A program made the position numbers and the translations under genes. This document shows positions 37,152-45,625 of a stretch of DNA of 47,306 nucleotides, piece after piece. Source of the DNA: Sphingopyxis sp. KK2 (GTDB taxonomy: Bacteria; Pseudomonadota; Alphaproteobacteria; Sphingomonadales; Sphingomonadaceae); assembly GCF_001990265.1 (NCBI RefSeq), contig NZ_LYVN01000015.1, positions 1-47,306 on the forward strand, written 5' to 3'. Below the pieces are notes generated by a model. The model was given only the letters and a program-made list of their open reading frames with translations, searched no databases and was not told the origin of the DNA. The first letter of the stretch is position 1. Each line of letters begins with the position of its first letter.

Positions 37152-37469
37152 ATGGCGAACAAGATCAAGAAGGGTGACACCGTCGTCGTCCTGTCCGGCA
37201 AGGACAAGGGCAAGACCGGCGAAGTGACGCAGAGCCTGCCCAAGGACGGCAAGGTCGTCGTCGCTGGCGTCAACGTCATCACCCGTCACCGCAAGCCGAC
37301 TCAGACCAACCCGCAGGGTGGCCTGGAGCGCAAGGAAGCGCCGCTCTTCGCGAGCAAGGTCGCGCTCGCCGATCCCAAGACCGGCAAGCCGACGCGCGTC
37401 CGCTTTGAAACCAAGGACGGCAAGAAGGTCCGCGTGGCCGTGAAGTCCGGGGAGACGATCAATGGCTGA
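37152..37469 (+). CDS. rplX: Ribosomal protein L24
   Basis: A 105-residue L24, an assembly initiator with a KOW motif: [22 protein letters not shown] at residues 3-24. [24 protein letters not shown] is also conserved. It overlaps rplE by eight bases, another coupled pair like rplD-rplW. Confidence 0.98.
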   Translation: MANKIKKGDTVVVLSGKDKGKTGEVTQSLPKDGKVVVAGVNVITRHRKPTQTNPQGGLERKEAPLFASKVALADPKTGKPTRVRFETKDGKKVRVAVKSGETING

Positions 37470-38040
37470 CAATTACACCCCGCGCATGCGCACGCGCTAT
37501 GACGACGTGATCGTCAAGGCGATGACCGACAAGTTCGGTTACAAGAATGTGATGGAAGTGCCGAAGATCGAGAAGATCACGCTGAACATGGGCGTGGGCG
37601 ACGCGGTCCAGGACAAGAAGAAGGTCGAAATCGCGGCCGCCGAAATGGAACTGATCGCCGGCCAGAAGCCCGTCGTGACCAAGGCCAAGAAGTCGATCGC
37701 CCAGTTCAAGCTGCGCGAAGGCATGCCGATCGGTTGCAAGGTCACCCTGCGCCGCGAACGCATGTACGAGTTCCTCGACCGCCTGATCACGATCGCGATG
37801 CCCCGCATCCGCGACTTCCGCGGCGTGTCGGCGACCAGCTTCGACGGTCGTGGCAACTATGCCATGGGCCTGAAGGAACAGATCATCTTCCCCGAGATCA
37901 ACTATGACCGCATCGACACGGTGCGCGGCATGGACGTGATCGTCACCACCACCGCCCGTACGGACGAAGAAGCCCGCGAACTGCTCAAGCTGTTCGGCTT
38001 CCCCTTCCCGATCGAAGCGCAGGAAAAGGAAGCCGCCTGA
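37462..38040 (+). CDS. rplE: Ribosomal protein L5
   Basis: A 192-residue L5, which binds 5S rRNA in the central protuberance. [24 protein letters not shown]-like segment (here [18 protein letters not shown]), [56 protein letters not shown] are all present. Overlaps rplX by eight bases. Confidence 0.98.
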   Translation: MADNYTPRMRTRYDDVIVKAMTDKFGYKNVMEVPKIEKITLNMGVGDAVQDKKKVEIAAAEMELIAGQKPVVTKAKKSIAQFKLREGMPIGCKVTLRRERMYEFLDRLITIAMPRIRDFRGVSATSFDGRGNYAMGLKEQIIFPEINYDRIDTVRGMDVIVTTTARTDEEARELLKLFGFPFPIEAQEKEAA

Positions 38041-38062
38041 TCCCCGCATGGGACCAGGCAGG

Positions 38063-38081
38063 CTCTTTCAAGAGGAAAGAG
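38063..38081 (+). promoter_or_regulatory. rplE-rpsN spacer hairpin
   Basis: A perfect 7-bp stem (CTCTTTC 38063-38069 / GAAAGAG 38075-38081) with a five-base loop lies ten bases before the rpsN ATG, with AGAGGA partly in the loop. It may influence rpsN translation. In E. coli, S8 binds further along the spc mRNA, so this is not an obvious counterpart. Confidence 0.35.
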
Positions 38082-38091
38082 AACTTAAGTC

Positions 38092-38397
38092 ATGGCGAAA
38101 CTGAGTTCAGTGAACAAGAATGAGCGTCGCAAGAAGCTGGTGAAGAAATATGCCGGCCGTTATGCGAAGCTGAAGGCGATTGCGGCGGACACGTCGCTCG
38201 ACGATGGCGAGCGTTTGATCGCGCGCCTCAAGATGGCGGAAGTTCCGCGCAACGGCAACCCGACCCGCATCCGCAACCGCTGCGAGATGACCGGTCGTCC
38301 GCGCGCATATTATCGCAAGTTCCGGCTTTGCCGTATCCAGCTCCGCGATCTGGCCAACAAGGGCCTGATCCCCGGCGTTGTGAAGTCGAGCTGGTAA
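38092..38397 (+). CDS. rpsN: Ribosomal protein S14 (zinc-free form)
   Basis: A 101-residue S14 of the long type without the CxxC zinc pairs. [61 protein letters not shown] and [22 protein letters not shown] (here [12 protein letters not shown]) are conserved. It belongs to the 30S head. Confidence 0.98.
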   Translation: MAKLSSVNKNERRKKLVKKYAGRYAKLKAIAADTSLDDGERLIARLKMAEVPRNGNPTRIRNRCEMTGRPRAYYRKFRLCRIQLRDLANKGLIPGVVKSSW

Positions 38398-38409
38398 GGA
38401 AGACGCAAG

Positions 38410-38814
38410 ATGGCAATGACCGATCCTCTGGGTGATATGCTCACCCGCATCCGCAACGGCCAGCAGGCGAAGAAGGACAGCGTCCTGACGCCGGCCTCGA
38501 CGCTGCGCGTCCGTGTTCTCGATGTGCTCCAGCGCGAAGGCTATATCCGCGGCTACAGCGAAGAAGCGCTGGGCGCCAAGGGCCAGCACAAGGGCATCCG
38601 CATCGAGCTGAAATATTTCGAAGGCCAGCCGGCGATCCGCCACGTGGCCCGCGTCTCGAAGCCGGGCCGCCGCGTCTATTCGGGTTCGAAAGAACTGCCG
38701 ATCGTGCGCAACGGCCTGGGCATCACCATCGTGTCGACCCCGCGCGGCGTTCTGTCGGACGCCGAAGCCCGCGAACATAATGTCGGCGGCGAAGTGCTGG
38801 CGGAGGTGTTCTGA
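38410..38814 (+). CDS. rpsH: Ribosomal protein S8
   Basis: A 134-residue S8, a central 16S-binding protein and, in E. coli, the repressor of its own spc operon. [23 protein letters not shown] starts it (an ATG two codons earlier gives MAM). The C-terminal [33 protein letters not shown] is typical. It overlaps rplF by one base (TGATG). Confidence 0.98.
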   Translation: MAMTDPLGDMLTRIRNGQQAKKDSVLTPASTLRVRVLDVLQREGYIRGYSEEALGAKGQHKGIRIELKYFEGQPAIRHVARVSKPGRRVYSGSKELPIVRNGLGITIVSTPRGVLSDAEAREHNVGGEVLAEVF

Positions 38815-39347
38815 TGTCGCGTATTGGTAAAAAAGTGGTCGCCATTCCTTCGGGGGTCACGGCCAGCATCGACGGCGGTCAGCTGGCGGTCAAGGGCCCC
38901 AAGGGTACCCTGGCCCTCACGCTCGCCGACGACATCACCTATGAGGTCAAGGAAGGCGAGATTTCGGTCCAGCCCGCCAACGCCACCAAGCAGGCGCGCG
39001 CCTTCTGGGGCATGCAGCGCACGCTGGTCCAGAACCTCGTCACCGGCGTGACCGACGGCTTCACCAAGGTGCTCGAAATCACCGGTGTCGGCTATCGTGC
39101 CAACGCGCAGGGCAAGACGCTCAAGCTGCAGCTCGGCTACAGCCACGACGTCGACTTCGATGTGCCCGAAGGTATCGAGATCAAGACGCCGGACAACACG
39201 ACGATCGAGATCACCGGTATCGACAAGCAGAAGGTCGGTCAGGTCGCGGCGGAAATCCGCCGTTGGCGCAAGCCCGAACCCTATAAGGGCAAAGGCATCA
39301 AATATCGCGGCGAGTATATCTTCCGCAAAGAAGGCAAGAAGAAGTAA
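38814..39347 (+). CDS. rplF: Ribosomal protein L6
   Basis: A 177-residue L6 at the base of the L7/L12 stalk. [15 protein letters not shown] starts it; [23 protein letters not shown] and the C-terminal [21 protein letters not shown] block are intact. One-base overlap with rpsH and three bases to rplR. Confidence 0.99.
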   Translation: MSRIGKKVVAIPSGVTASIDGGQLAVKGPKGTLALTLADDITYEVKEGEISVQPANATKQARAFWGMQRTLVQNLVTGVTDGFTKVLEITGVGYRANAQGKTLKLQLGYSHDVDFDVPEGIEIKTPDNTTIEITGIDKQKVGQVAAEIRRWRKPEPYKGKGIKYRGEYIFRKEGKKK

Positions 39348-39350
39348 GCC

Positions 39351-39704
39351 ATGGCACATCTTACCCCTTTCCAGAAGCGGCGCCAGCGCGTCCGCACCGC
39401 CCTTCGCCAGCGTGCCGCCGGGCGTCCCCGCCTTTCGGTGCACCGTTCGGGCCGTCACATCTATGCGCAGCTCATCGATGACGCCGCCGGCACGACGCTG
39501 GCTTCGGCTTCGACGCTCGACAAGGATGTCCGCGGCAAGACCGGCGCCACCACCGCAGCGGCTGCCGATGTCGGCAAGCGCCTCGCCGACGCCGCCAAGA
39601 AGGCCGGCGTGACCCAGGTCGTGTTCGACCGCGGCGGTTTCCTGTTCCACGGGCGCATCAAGGCGCTGGCCGACGCGGCTCGCGAAGGCGGATTGGAGTT
39701 CTAA
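39351..39704 (+). CDS. rplR: Ribosomal protein L18
   Basis: A 117-residue L18, a 5S rRNA-binding protein. The basic N terminus [27 protein letters not shown] and the C-terminal [28 protein letters not shown] are conserved. One base separates its stop from rpsE. Confidence 0.98.
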   Translation: MAHLTPFQKRRQRVRTALRQRAAGRPRLSVHRSGRHIYAQLIDDAAGTTLASASTLDKDVRGKTGATTAAAADVGKRLADAAKKAGVTQVVFDRGGFLFHGRIKALADAAREGGLEF

Positions 39705-39705
39705 T

Positions 39706-40401
39706 ATGGCTGACGAAATTCAGAACGTCGAAGGCGCTGTCGAAGCGACCACCGAGGGCCAGGCTCCGCGCCGCGGCCGTGGCGGCGGACGCGATGGCGG
39801 CCGTGGCGGTCGCGAAGGTGGCCGTGGTCGCCGCGACGATCGTCGCCCGCGCGACGAAGAAGGCGGTGAAGAGCTGATCGAAAAGCTCGTCCACATCAAC
39901 CGCGTCTCGAAGACCGTGAAGGGCGGCAAGCGCTTCGGTTTCGCCGCGCTCGTCGTCGTCGGCGATGGCAAGGGTCGCGCCGGTTTCGGTCATGGCAAGG
40001 CGCGCGAAGTGCCCGAAGCCATTTCGAAGGCGACCGCTGCCGCGAAGAAGGCGATGATCCGCGTTCCGCTGCGCGATGGCCGCACGCTGCACCATGATGG
40101 CCTCGGCCACTTCGGCGCCGGCAAGGTTACCGTTCGCTCGGCACCCGCCGGTACCGGTATCATCGCCGGTGGCCCGATGCGCGCCGTGTTCGAATCGCTC
40201 GGCGTCGCCGACGTCGTGACCAAGTCGAACGGCACCTCGAACCCCTACAACATGATCCGCGCGACCTTCGAAGCGCTCGGCGAGCAGACCAGCCCCAAGT
40301 CGGTTGCGCAGCGTCGTGGCAAGAAGGTGTCGGACCTCATCAAGCGTGGCGGTGCATCCGACCGCGCTGCCGAGGCCGAAGCTGCCGCGGTGACGGAGTA
40401 A
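39706..40401 (+). CDS. rpsE: Ribosomal protein S5 with Arg/Gly-rich N-terminal extension
   Basis: A 231-residue S5, longer than the E. coli protein (167). The core begins at about residue 58 ([24 protein letters not shown]) and includes [12 protein letters not shown] and [22 protein letters not shown]. Residues 20-50 are dense in RGG/RGR repeats between acidic ends ([12 protein letters not shown]), a low-complexity RNA-binding-like tail. Extended S5 is known in alphaproteobacteria. A C-terminal AEAEAAAV tail is present as well. Confidence 0.98.
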   Translation: MADEIQNVEGAVEATTEGQAPRRGRGGGRDGGRGGREGGRGRRDDRRPRDEEGGEELIEKLVHINRVSKTVKGGKRFGFAALVVVGDGKGRAGFGHGKAREVPEAISKATAAAKKAMIRVPLRDGRTLHHDGLGHFGAGKVTVRSAPAGTGIIAGGPMRAVFESLGVADVVTKSNGTSNPYNMIRATFEALGEQTSPKSVAQRRGKKVSDLIKRGGASDRAAEAEAAAVTE

Positions 40402-40405
40402 GACC

Positions 40406-40591
40406 ATGGCTGACAAGAAGATCAAGATCCGTCAGATCGGCTCGCCGATCCGTCGTCCCAAGAGCCAGCGTGCGATCCTGACGGGCCTCGGCCTGGGCAA
40501 GATGCATCGCGAGGTCGAACTGGTCGACACCCCGGAAGTGCGCGGCATGATCCGCAAGCTTCCGCACATGGTGGAAGTGGTCGAGGGCTAA
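40406..40591 (+). CDS. rpmD: Ribosomal protein L30
   Basis: A 61-residue L30: [22 protein letters not shown] then [33 protein letters not shown]. Small L30 is a non-universal 50S protein. Five bases separate its stop from the DUF1737 gene, which interrupts the usual rpmD-rplO pair. Confidence 0.98.
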   Translation: MADKKIKIRQIGSPIRRPKSQRAILTGLGLGKMHREVELVDTPEVRGMIRKLPHMVEVVEG

Positions 40592-40596
40592 GCCCG

Positions 40597-40803
40597 ATGA
40601 AGCTCTACCGCCTGTTGACCGGTCCCGACGACAGCGCGTTTTGCGCGCGCGTCGAAGGCCTGCTCAACCGGGGGTGGCAGCTGCACGGCAGCCCGTCGAT
40701 TACCCAGGTCGATGGCCGTGGCTATGTTGCCCAGGCCATCGTGATGGACAAGGCCGGCGCCTATCCCGGCTTCCAGCCATCGAGTGAAATCGAACCGGAT
40801 TAA
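40597..40803 (+). CDS. DUF1737 small protein inside the spc operon
   Basis: A 68-residue protein with the DUF1737 pattern: KLYRLLTGPDDSAFCARVEGLLNRGWQLHGSPSITQ, ending in an acidic tail. It is cytoplasmic by appearance, with no membrane or zinc motif. It lies five bases after rpmD and 39 before rplO on the same strand, so it must be expressed with ribosomal proteins. Its function is unknown. Similar small proteins occur singly in many bacteria; a role linked to translation is only suggested by position. Confidence 0.88.
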   Translation: MKLYRLLTGPDDSAFCARVEGLLNRGWQLHGSPSITQVDGRGYVAQAIVMDKAGAYPGFQPSSEIEPD

Positions 40804-40842
40804 TCTGGTTCCCAGCGCGAACACAGCGAAAGCGAGTGCAAT

Positions 40843-41331
40843 ATGACTATCAAGCTTAACGATCTTCGTGACAATGCCGGCGCCCGCAAGGGCCGCATGC
40901 GTGTCGGCCGCGGTATCGGCTCGGGCAAGGGCAAGACCGCCGGTCGCGGCCAGAAGGGCCAGAAGGCCCGTAGCGGCGTTGCGATCAACGGCTTCGAGGG
41001 CGGCCAGATGCCGCTCCACATGCGCATCCCGAAGCGCGGCTTCAACAACATCTTCGGCAAGGACTTTGCCATCGTCAACCTGGGCATGGTCCAGAAGCTG
41101 GTCGATGCGAAGAAGCTCGATGCCAAGGCCGTGATCGATCACGCCGCGCTCAAGGCCGCTGGTGTGGCTCGCGGCGGCAAGGACGGCGTTCGCCTCCTCG
41201 CCAAGGGCGAGCTCACCACCAAGCTGAGCTTCGCGGTCGCCGGCGCGTCGAAGGGCGCGATCGAGGCGGTCGAAAAGGCCGGCGGCAAGGTCGAGCTGCC
41301 CGCCAAGGCCGAAGAAGCCAAGGCTGAATGA
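40843..41331 (+). CDS. rplO: Ribosomal protein L15
   Basis: A 162-residue L15, a late 50S assembly protein. [43 protein letters not shown]-type start (basic Gly-rich), then [20 protein letters not shown] charged Ala/Glu/Lys tail ends the protein. The 196-base spacer to secY starts with a strong hairpin. Confidence 0.98.
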   Translation: MTIKLNDLRDNAGARKGRMRVGRGIGSGKGKTAGRGQKGQKARSGVAINGFEGGQMPLHMRIPKRGFNNIFGKDFAIVNLGMVQKLVDAKKLDAKAVIDHAALKAAGVARGGKDGVRLLAKGELTTKLSFAVAGASKGAIEAVEKAGGKVELPAKAEEAKAE

Positions 41332-41337
41332 ATATAG

Positions 41338-41361
41338 GGGGCGGTTCGAAAGAACCGCCCC
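41338..41361 (+). terminator. rplO-secY hairpin with GAAA tetraloop
   Basis: A perfect 10-bp stem (GGGGCGGTTC 41338-41347 / GAACCGCCCC 41352-41361) with a GAAA tetraloop lies seven bases after the rplO stop. It is followed by TTCAT, a weak T-tail. It could be a partial terminator or a processing and stability signal that sets secY expression apart from the ribosomal genes. Confidence 0.6.
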
Positions 41362-41527
41362 TTCATATGTGACCTGTCCGTTTCCGGTCGACCCGGCGGG
41401 CATGGGCGGGATCGGGCGAAACGGCCCACCGCTAAAGCAGGGCCTTTCCCCTTGCGCTTCGGCACCGGCGAACGCACATAGGCGCCGGGTCGCGGGGGGC
41501 GCGGTCCGCCACTGAGGAAAGAACGAC

Positions 41528-42901
41528 ATGGCCTCTCGCGCCGACCAGCTCGCCCAAAATCTGAACTTTTCGAAATTCGGCCAGGCGACCGAACTCAAGA
41601 ACCGCATCTGGTTCACGATCGGCGCGCTGATCGTCTTCCGCTTCCTGTCCTTCGTGCCGCTGCCGGGCGTCGATCCCGTCGCGTTGGCGCAGGCCTATAA
41701 GCAGGCCGCCTCGGGCGGCGTCCTCGACATCTTCAACACCTTTTCGGGCGGCAGCCTCGAGCGCCTCAGCATCATCGCGCTCGGCGTCATGCCCTATATC
41801 ACGGCGTCGATCGTCGTGCAGCTCGCCTCTGCGCTGGCCCCCAGCCTCGCTGCGCTCAAGAAAGAGGGCGAAAGCGGGCGCAAGAAGCTCAACCAGTACA
41901 CGCGCTACGGCACCGTGCTGCTCACCGCGATCCAGGCCTATTTCCTCGCGCTGACCGCCGAGGCGTCGACCGGCGCGCAGGGTATCACCGTCGTCCTCGA
42001 TCCGGGCATGATGTTCCGCATCACCACCGTGATCAGCGTCGTTGGCGGCACGCTCTTCCTGATGTGGCTCGGCGAACAGATCACCAGCCGCGGTATCGGC
42101 AACGGCGTCTCGCTCATCATCATGGCGGGCATTCTCGCCCAGCTGCCGCGCAGCTTTGCGCAGATGTTCAGCCAGGTCCGCGACGGCAATATGGGCGGCG
42201 GCACCGTGCTCGCGGTGATCGTCGGCGCGATCCTCGTCATCGCCTTCATCAGCTTTATGGAGCGCGCGCAGCGACGGGTGCTGGTCCAATATCCCAAGCG
42301 CGCGACGCAGCGCGGCGGCATGCAGGCCGACCGCAGCCACCTGCCGCTGAAGGTCAACACCGCCGGCGTGATCCCGCCGATCTTCGCCTCGTCGCTGCTG
42401 CTGATGCCGCTGACGATCACGCAGTTCATGGGCAATAATGTCTCGCAAGACAGCGCGAGCGGCGATTTCCTGATCTCGCTCAACCAGTATCTCGCGCACG
42501 GCCAGCCGCTCTACATGCTGCTCTACGCCGCGGGCATCGTCTTCTTCTGCTTCTTCTACGTCGCGGTCGTCTTCAACCCCGAAGAAACCGCCGACAATCT
42601 GAAGCGCCAGAACGGCTTCATCCCCGGCATCCGCCCGGGCAAGAATACCGCCGCCTATCTCGACCATGTGCTGACGCGCATCACCGTGATCGGCGCGGCC
42701 TATCTGGCGGCGATCTGTCTGATCCCCGAATATTTCATCGCGCGGTCGGGGCTGCCCTTCCAGCTCGGCGGCACCAGCCTGCTGATCATCGTCAATGTGA
42801 CGATCGACACCATCACCCAGATTCAGAGCCACATGCTCGCGCATCAATATGGCGACCTGATCAAGAAGGCCAAATTGAAGGGCGGCGTTGCGCGGCGCTG
42901 A
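41528..42901 (+). CDS. secY: Preprotein translocase subunit SecY
   Basis: A 457-residue SecY, the pore of the Sec translocon in the inner membrane, with about ten membrane helices. The first segment is RIWFTIGALIVFRFLSFVPLPGVD, the plug region GGSLERLSIIALGVMPYITASI follows, and the cytoplasmic loop has RRVLVQYPKRATQRGGMQADRSHLPLKVNTAGVIPPIF. A separate promoter may lie in the 166 bases before it. Confidence 0.98.
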   Translation: MASRADQLAQNLNFSKFGQATELKNRIWFTIGALIVFRFLSFVPLPGVDPVALAQAYKQAASGGVLDIFNTFSGGSLERLSIIALGVMPYITASIVVQLASALAPSLAALKKEGESGRKKLNQYTRYGTVLLTAIQAYFLALTAEASTGAQGITVVLDPGMMFRITTVISVVGGTLFLMWLGEQITSRGIGNGVSLIIMAGILAQLPRSFAQMFSQVRDGNMGGGTVLAVIVGAILVIAFISFMERAQRRVLVQYPKRATQRGGMQADRSHLPLKVNTAGVIPPIFASSLLLMPLTITQFMGNNVSQDSASGDFLISLNQYLAHGQPLYMLLYAAGIVFFCFFYVAVVFNPEETADNLKRQNGFIPGIRPGKNTAAYLDHVLTRITVIGAAYLAAICLIPEYFIARSGLPFQLGGTSLLIIVNVTIDTITQIQSHMLAHQYGDLIKKAKLKGGVARR

Positions 42902-42949
42902 CGCGCCCGCTACGCGAGTCTCGAACAGGGCAGGGAAACAGGGGCCGTC

Positions 42950-43615
42950 ATGACGCTCAATATCATTTTGCTGGGTCCGCCGGGGGCGGGCAAGGGAACG
43001 CAGGCGGTCCGCCTCGAGGAAGGGCATGGCATGGTCCAGCTCTCGACCGGCGACATGCTGCGCGCCGCGGTCAAGGCGGGAACGCCGATCGGCGTCCAGG
43101 CCAAGGCGGTGATGGATGCGGGCGAGTTGGTCTCGGACGAAATCGTCTCGGGGCTGATCGGTGAACGGCTCGACGAACTCGGTCCCGATGTCTCGGTGAT
43201 CTTCGACGGCTATCCGCGCACCGCGGCGCAGGCCGATTCGCTCGACGAGATCCTCGACGCGCGCGGGCGCAAGCTCGACCATGTCATCGAACTGCTCGTC
43301 GAAGAGGATGCGCTCGTCGACCGCATTACCGGTCGCTTCAGCTGCGCCAACTGCGGCGCGGGCTATCACGATCGCTATAAGCTGCCGAAGGTCGAAAATA
43401 CCTGCGACGTGTGCGGCAGCCATGAGTTCAAGCGCCGTCCCGACGACAATGAGGAAACGGTGCGCACCCGCATGGCCGAATATCGCGCCAAGACCGCGCC
43501 GATCCTGCCGATCTACGAAGCGCGCGGCATCGTGACGCATGTCGACGGCATGGCCGATATCGACGTCGTCAACGACGCGATCGAAACGATCCTCAGCGCC
43601 GCGACGACCGGCTAG
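42950..43615 (+). CDS. adk: Adenylate kinase with four-cysteine (zinc-type) lid
   Basis: A 221-residue adenylate kinase (ATP + AMP to 2 ADP). The P-loop GPPGAGKGT is at residues 9-17, with LSTGDMLRAA in the AMP-binding region, and FDGYPRTAAQADSL. The lid carries Cys132, Cys135, Cys152 and Cys155 (CANC and CDVC), the zinc-binding arrangement. It begins 48 bases after secY, the usual pairing. Confidence 0.97.
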   Translation: MTLNIILLGPPGAGKGTQAVRLEEGHGMVQLSTGDMLRAAVKAGTPIGVQAKAVMDAGELVSDEIVSGLIGERLDELGPDVSVIFDGYPRTAAQADSLDEILDARGRKLDHVIELLVEEDALVDRITGRFSCANCGAGYHDRYKLPKVENTCDVCGSHEFKRRPDDNEETVRTRMAEYRAKTAPILPIYEARGIVTHVDGMADIDVVNDAIETILSAATTG

Positions 43616-43621
43616 CCAGCG

Positions 43622-43656
43622 TCCCCGCCGCCGTTTAAGAATGGCGGCAAAGGGGA
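43622..43656 (+). promoter_or_regulatory. Hairpin burying the ribosome-binding site of the SRPBCC gene
   Basis: TCCCC-GCCGCC (43622-43632) pairs with GGCGGC-aaa-GGGGA (43643-43656), eleven pairs with a three-base bulge and a ten-base loop. The 3' strand includes GGGGA six bases before the next ATG, so the Shine-Dalgarno would be closed when folded. Confidence 0.5.
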
Positions 43657-43662
43657 TGGGCG

Positions 43663-44403
43663 ATGAAATTTTCGACGATATCGGGCGCCGCGATTCTGGC
43701 CGCGCTCGCCGTGCAGCCGGCGCAGGCGAAAGTCATCGACCAGAGCGAACTCGGCTTCACCGTCGCGCACACGGCGCAGGTCGCTGCGACCCCCGAAGAC
43801 GTCTGGAAAATGCTCAAAATGCCCCAGAAATGGTGGTCGCAGGAGCATAGCTGGTCGGGCGACGCGGCCAATTTCTGGCTCGATTCGCAGGCGGGGGGCT
43901 GCTTCTGCGAAAAACTCCCCGGCACCGGCCCCGACAAGACGGTCGGCATGGGCAGCGTCCAGCATGCGCGCATCCTCTTCGCCAAGCCGAACGAACTGCT
44001 CCGCCTGTCGGGCGCCTTCGGGCCGCTGCAGGGCGAGGCGCTCATCGGCACGCTGACGATCCAGATCAAGCCGACCCCGACCGGCGCCGCGATCCGCTTC
44101 GACTATGTCCTCGGCGGCTATATGCGCTTCAAACCCGCCGAGATCGCGCCCGCGGTCGACAAGGTGATCGGCGAGCAATTGATCGGCCTCGCCAAGGCGC
44201 TCGGCGGCAGCCTGCCGCCGACGCGCGACGAGAAAGCGGCGGCCGAAGCCGCAGGCGAGAGCGACGCCAAGGGCGAAGCGGCCGAGGCCGCGCCACCCGC
44301 CAGACGCGAATCGGGTCTCGACGACGCGATGGCCGACCTGCTCGCCGACCCGCCGAAGCGCGAAGAGGATGTGCCCGAGGACGAGGAGCCCGAGCGCCGC
44401 TAG
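43663..44403 (+). CDS. Secreted SRPBCC (START-like) domain protein
   Basis: A 246-residue protein with a signal peptide (MKFSTISGAAILAALAVQPAQA) and a SRPBCC/polyketide cyclase-like hydrophobic-ligand domain (about 25-180): AHTAQVAATPEDVWKMLKMPQKWWSQEHSWSGDA, a Cys pair GGCFCEKLPG, and the C-terminal helix PAVDKVIGEQLIGLAKALGG. Residues 185-246 form a charged, disordered, Ala/Glu-rich tail. Predicted periplasmic ligand binding or aromatase-like role is from fold only. No clear functional partner is adjacent. Confidence 0.82.
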   Translation: MKFSTISGAAILAALAVQPAQAKVIDQSELGFTVAHTAQVAATPEDVWKMLKMPQKWWSQEHSWSGDAANFWLDSQAGGCFCEKLPGTGPDKTVGMGSVQHARILFAKPNELLRLSGAFGPLQGEALIGTLTIQIKPTPTGAAIRFDYVLGGYMRFKPAEIAPAVDKVIGEQLIGLAKALGGSLPPTRDEKAAAEAAGESDAKGEAAEAAPPARRESGLDDAMADLLADPPKREEDVPEDEEPERR

Positions 44404-44927
44404 GCTTTCGGCTTGCCGCGCAACGCCGCGAGCGCGGCGAACGGCCCCGCCTGCTCCTCGCTCAGCACGCCCTTTTCGGCGAGGATGCGATCGGCATCGG
44501 GGTGACGCGGAAAGGGATCGAGCGCGAGCGACAGCGTCTGCACCGCGACTTCGCCCAGATCGACGCGGTCGTGCTCGAGCGGCAATATGTCGATATCCTC
44601 GGTGCCCAGCTCGACCTCGATCTCGCCATCCTCGTCGGGCTGCAGGTCGCGGAGATATTTGAGGTCGAAACCTTCGGTGATCGTCGCGGGCACCGGCAGG
44701 TCGGTCGCGGCGCAGCTTTGCACCAGCTTCGCCTGCACCTCGCCGCGCAGACCGATCCCGCCCGCGACGCCGCGCACCTCGATCCGCGCCTCGAATCGCT
44801 CGAACTGCACCAGGTCGAGCCGCTTCGCGATCGCCGCGCGCGCTGCGTCGTCGGCGGTCAGCGTCACCGTCTTGCCCGCCCCCGCCTCGGCGAGCGTCAC
44901 GACATGCGAATATTCGGGCGTCGTCAT
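44400..44927 (-). CDS. YceD / DUF177 family protein
   Basis: A 175-residue DUF177 (YceD) protein, a family linked to 23S rRNA accumulation and often paired with rpmF in other bacteria. Here rpmF is not adjacent. Signature blocks are FEARIEVRGVAGGIGLRGEVQAKLVQSCAATDLPVPATI (with a single Cys), the acidic EDGEIEVELGTEDIDILPLEHDRVDLGEVAVQTLSLALDPFPRHP, and a C-terminal FAALAALRG. Its start overlaps the stop of the CBP3-type gene (ATGA), so the two are coupled. It converges on the SRPBCC gene with a four-base stop overlap. Confidence 0.87.
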   Translation of the reverse strand: MTTPEYSHVVTLAEAGAGKTVTLTADDAARAAIAKRLDLVQFERFEARIEVRGVAGGIGLRGEVQAKLVQSCAATDLPVPATITEGFDLKYLRDLQPDEDGEIEVELGTEDIDILPLEHDRVDLGEVAVQTLSLALDPFPRHPDADRILAEKGVLSEEQAGPFAALAALRGKPKA

Positions 44928-45454
44928 GGCGTGCCGTCGGGCAGGCGGTCGGCGACGACCAGCTCGGCGACCGGCATCGCGCCGAGCGCGCCGCGCAACC
45001 GCGCCACGCCTGCTATCATATAATCCAGCTCGGCCGCGCCCGGCGCCTCGCCGCGCCACAGGTTGCGGACCAGCGCGGCGCGCAGGTCGTCCGACCCGTC
45101 GGGCGCGCGATAGGCGCCGAGCCGCCCGCCGAGCGCCCCGACCATCCGGCCGATCTGCTTGCCGACGACCATGTCGCCGAAGCCGATCTGGCGCATCTGG
45201 CCGTCCATGTCGGTGACGAACAATTCGGTGATCTCGACCCCCGCCAGCGTCTGCGCGGGATCCTCGTCGATGCGGTGAAGAACGAGCGCCATCACCAGGC
45301 TGATCATGTCGAACCTCCCGTCGAGCGTGTCGGGAACGCCGCCGGCCTGGTACCAGTGCGGCGCGCGCGCGGTCGCGACCACGGCATTCCACAGCGGACG
45401 GCGCGCCTCGCGCGGGTCGGGGTCGGGCTTGAAGAGTTTGCGAAACGAGATCAT
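44924..45454 (-). CDS. Ubiquinol-cytochrome c chaperone (CBP3-type)
   Basis: A 176-residue protein of the ubiquinol-cytochrome c chaperone family, related to mitochondrial CBP3, which helps assemble cytochrome bc1. Landmarks are LWNAVVATARAPHWYQAGGVPDTLDGRFDMISLVMALVLHRI and ELFVTDMDGQMRQIGFGDMVVGKQIGRMVGALGGRLGAYR. Function here is by homology; no bc1 gene is in the window. The divergent bamE gene lies across 171 bases, likely holding both promoters. Confidence 0.9.
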   Translation of the reverse strand: MISFRKLFKPDPDPREARRPLWNAVVATARAPHWYQAGGVPDTLDGRFDMISLVMALVLHRIDEDPAQTLAGVEITELFVTDMDGQMRQIGFGDMVVGKQIGRMVGALGGRLGAYRAPDGSDDLRAALVRNLWRGEAPGAAELDYMIAGVARLRGALGAMPVAELVVADRLPDGTP

Positions 45455-45625
45455 GCGCCCCGCTTAGGCGGATTTGCGTTGGCGCGAAAGGCCCGCCGGT
45501 CAGGCTGCAGCAAGCTTTGCCGCGCCACAAGCAGCTTGTGCGCGCCGCCCGCTTGGCGCTAAGAGGCCCCACAACATGCGCAGTCGCGGGGGCGAGCGGC
45601 AAGGCAGCGCAACGGAGACCATTTG

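Noticed and set aside
41432-43540. 702-codon minus-strand frame antisense to secY and adk
   Set aside because: His/Asp/Arg-rich complement of SecY and Adk; no real features.
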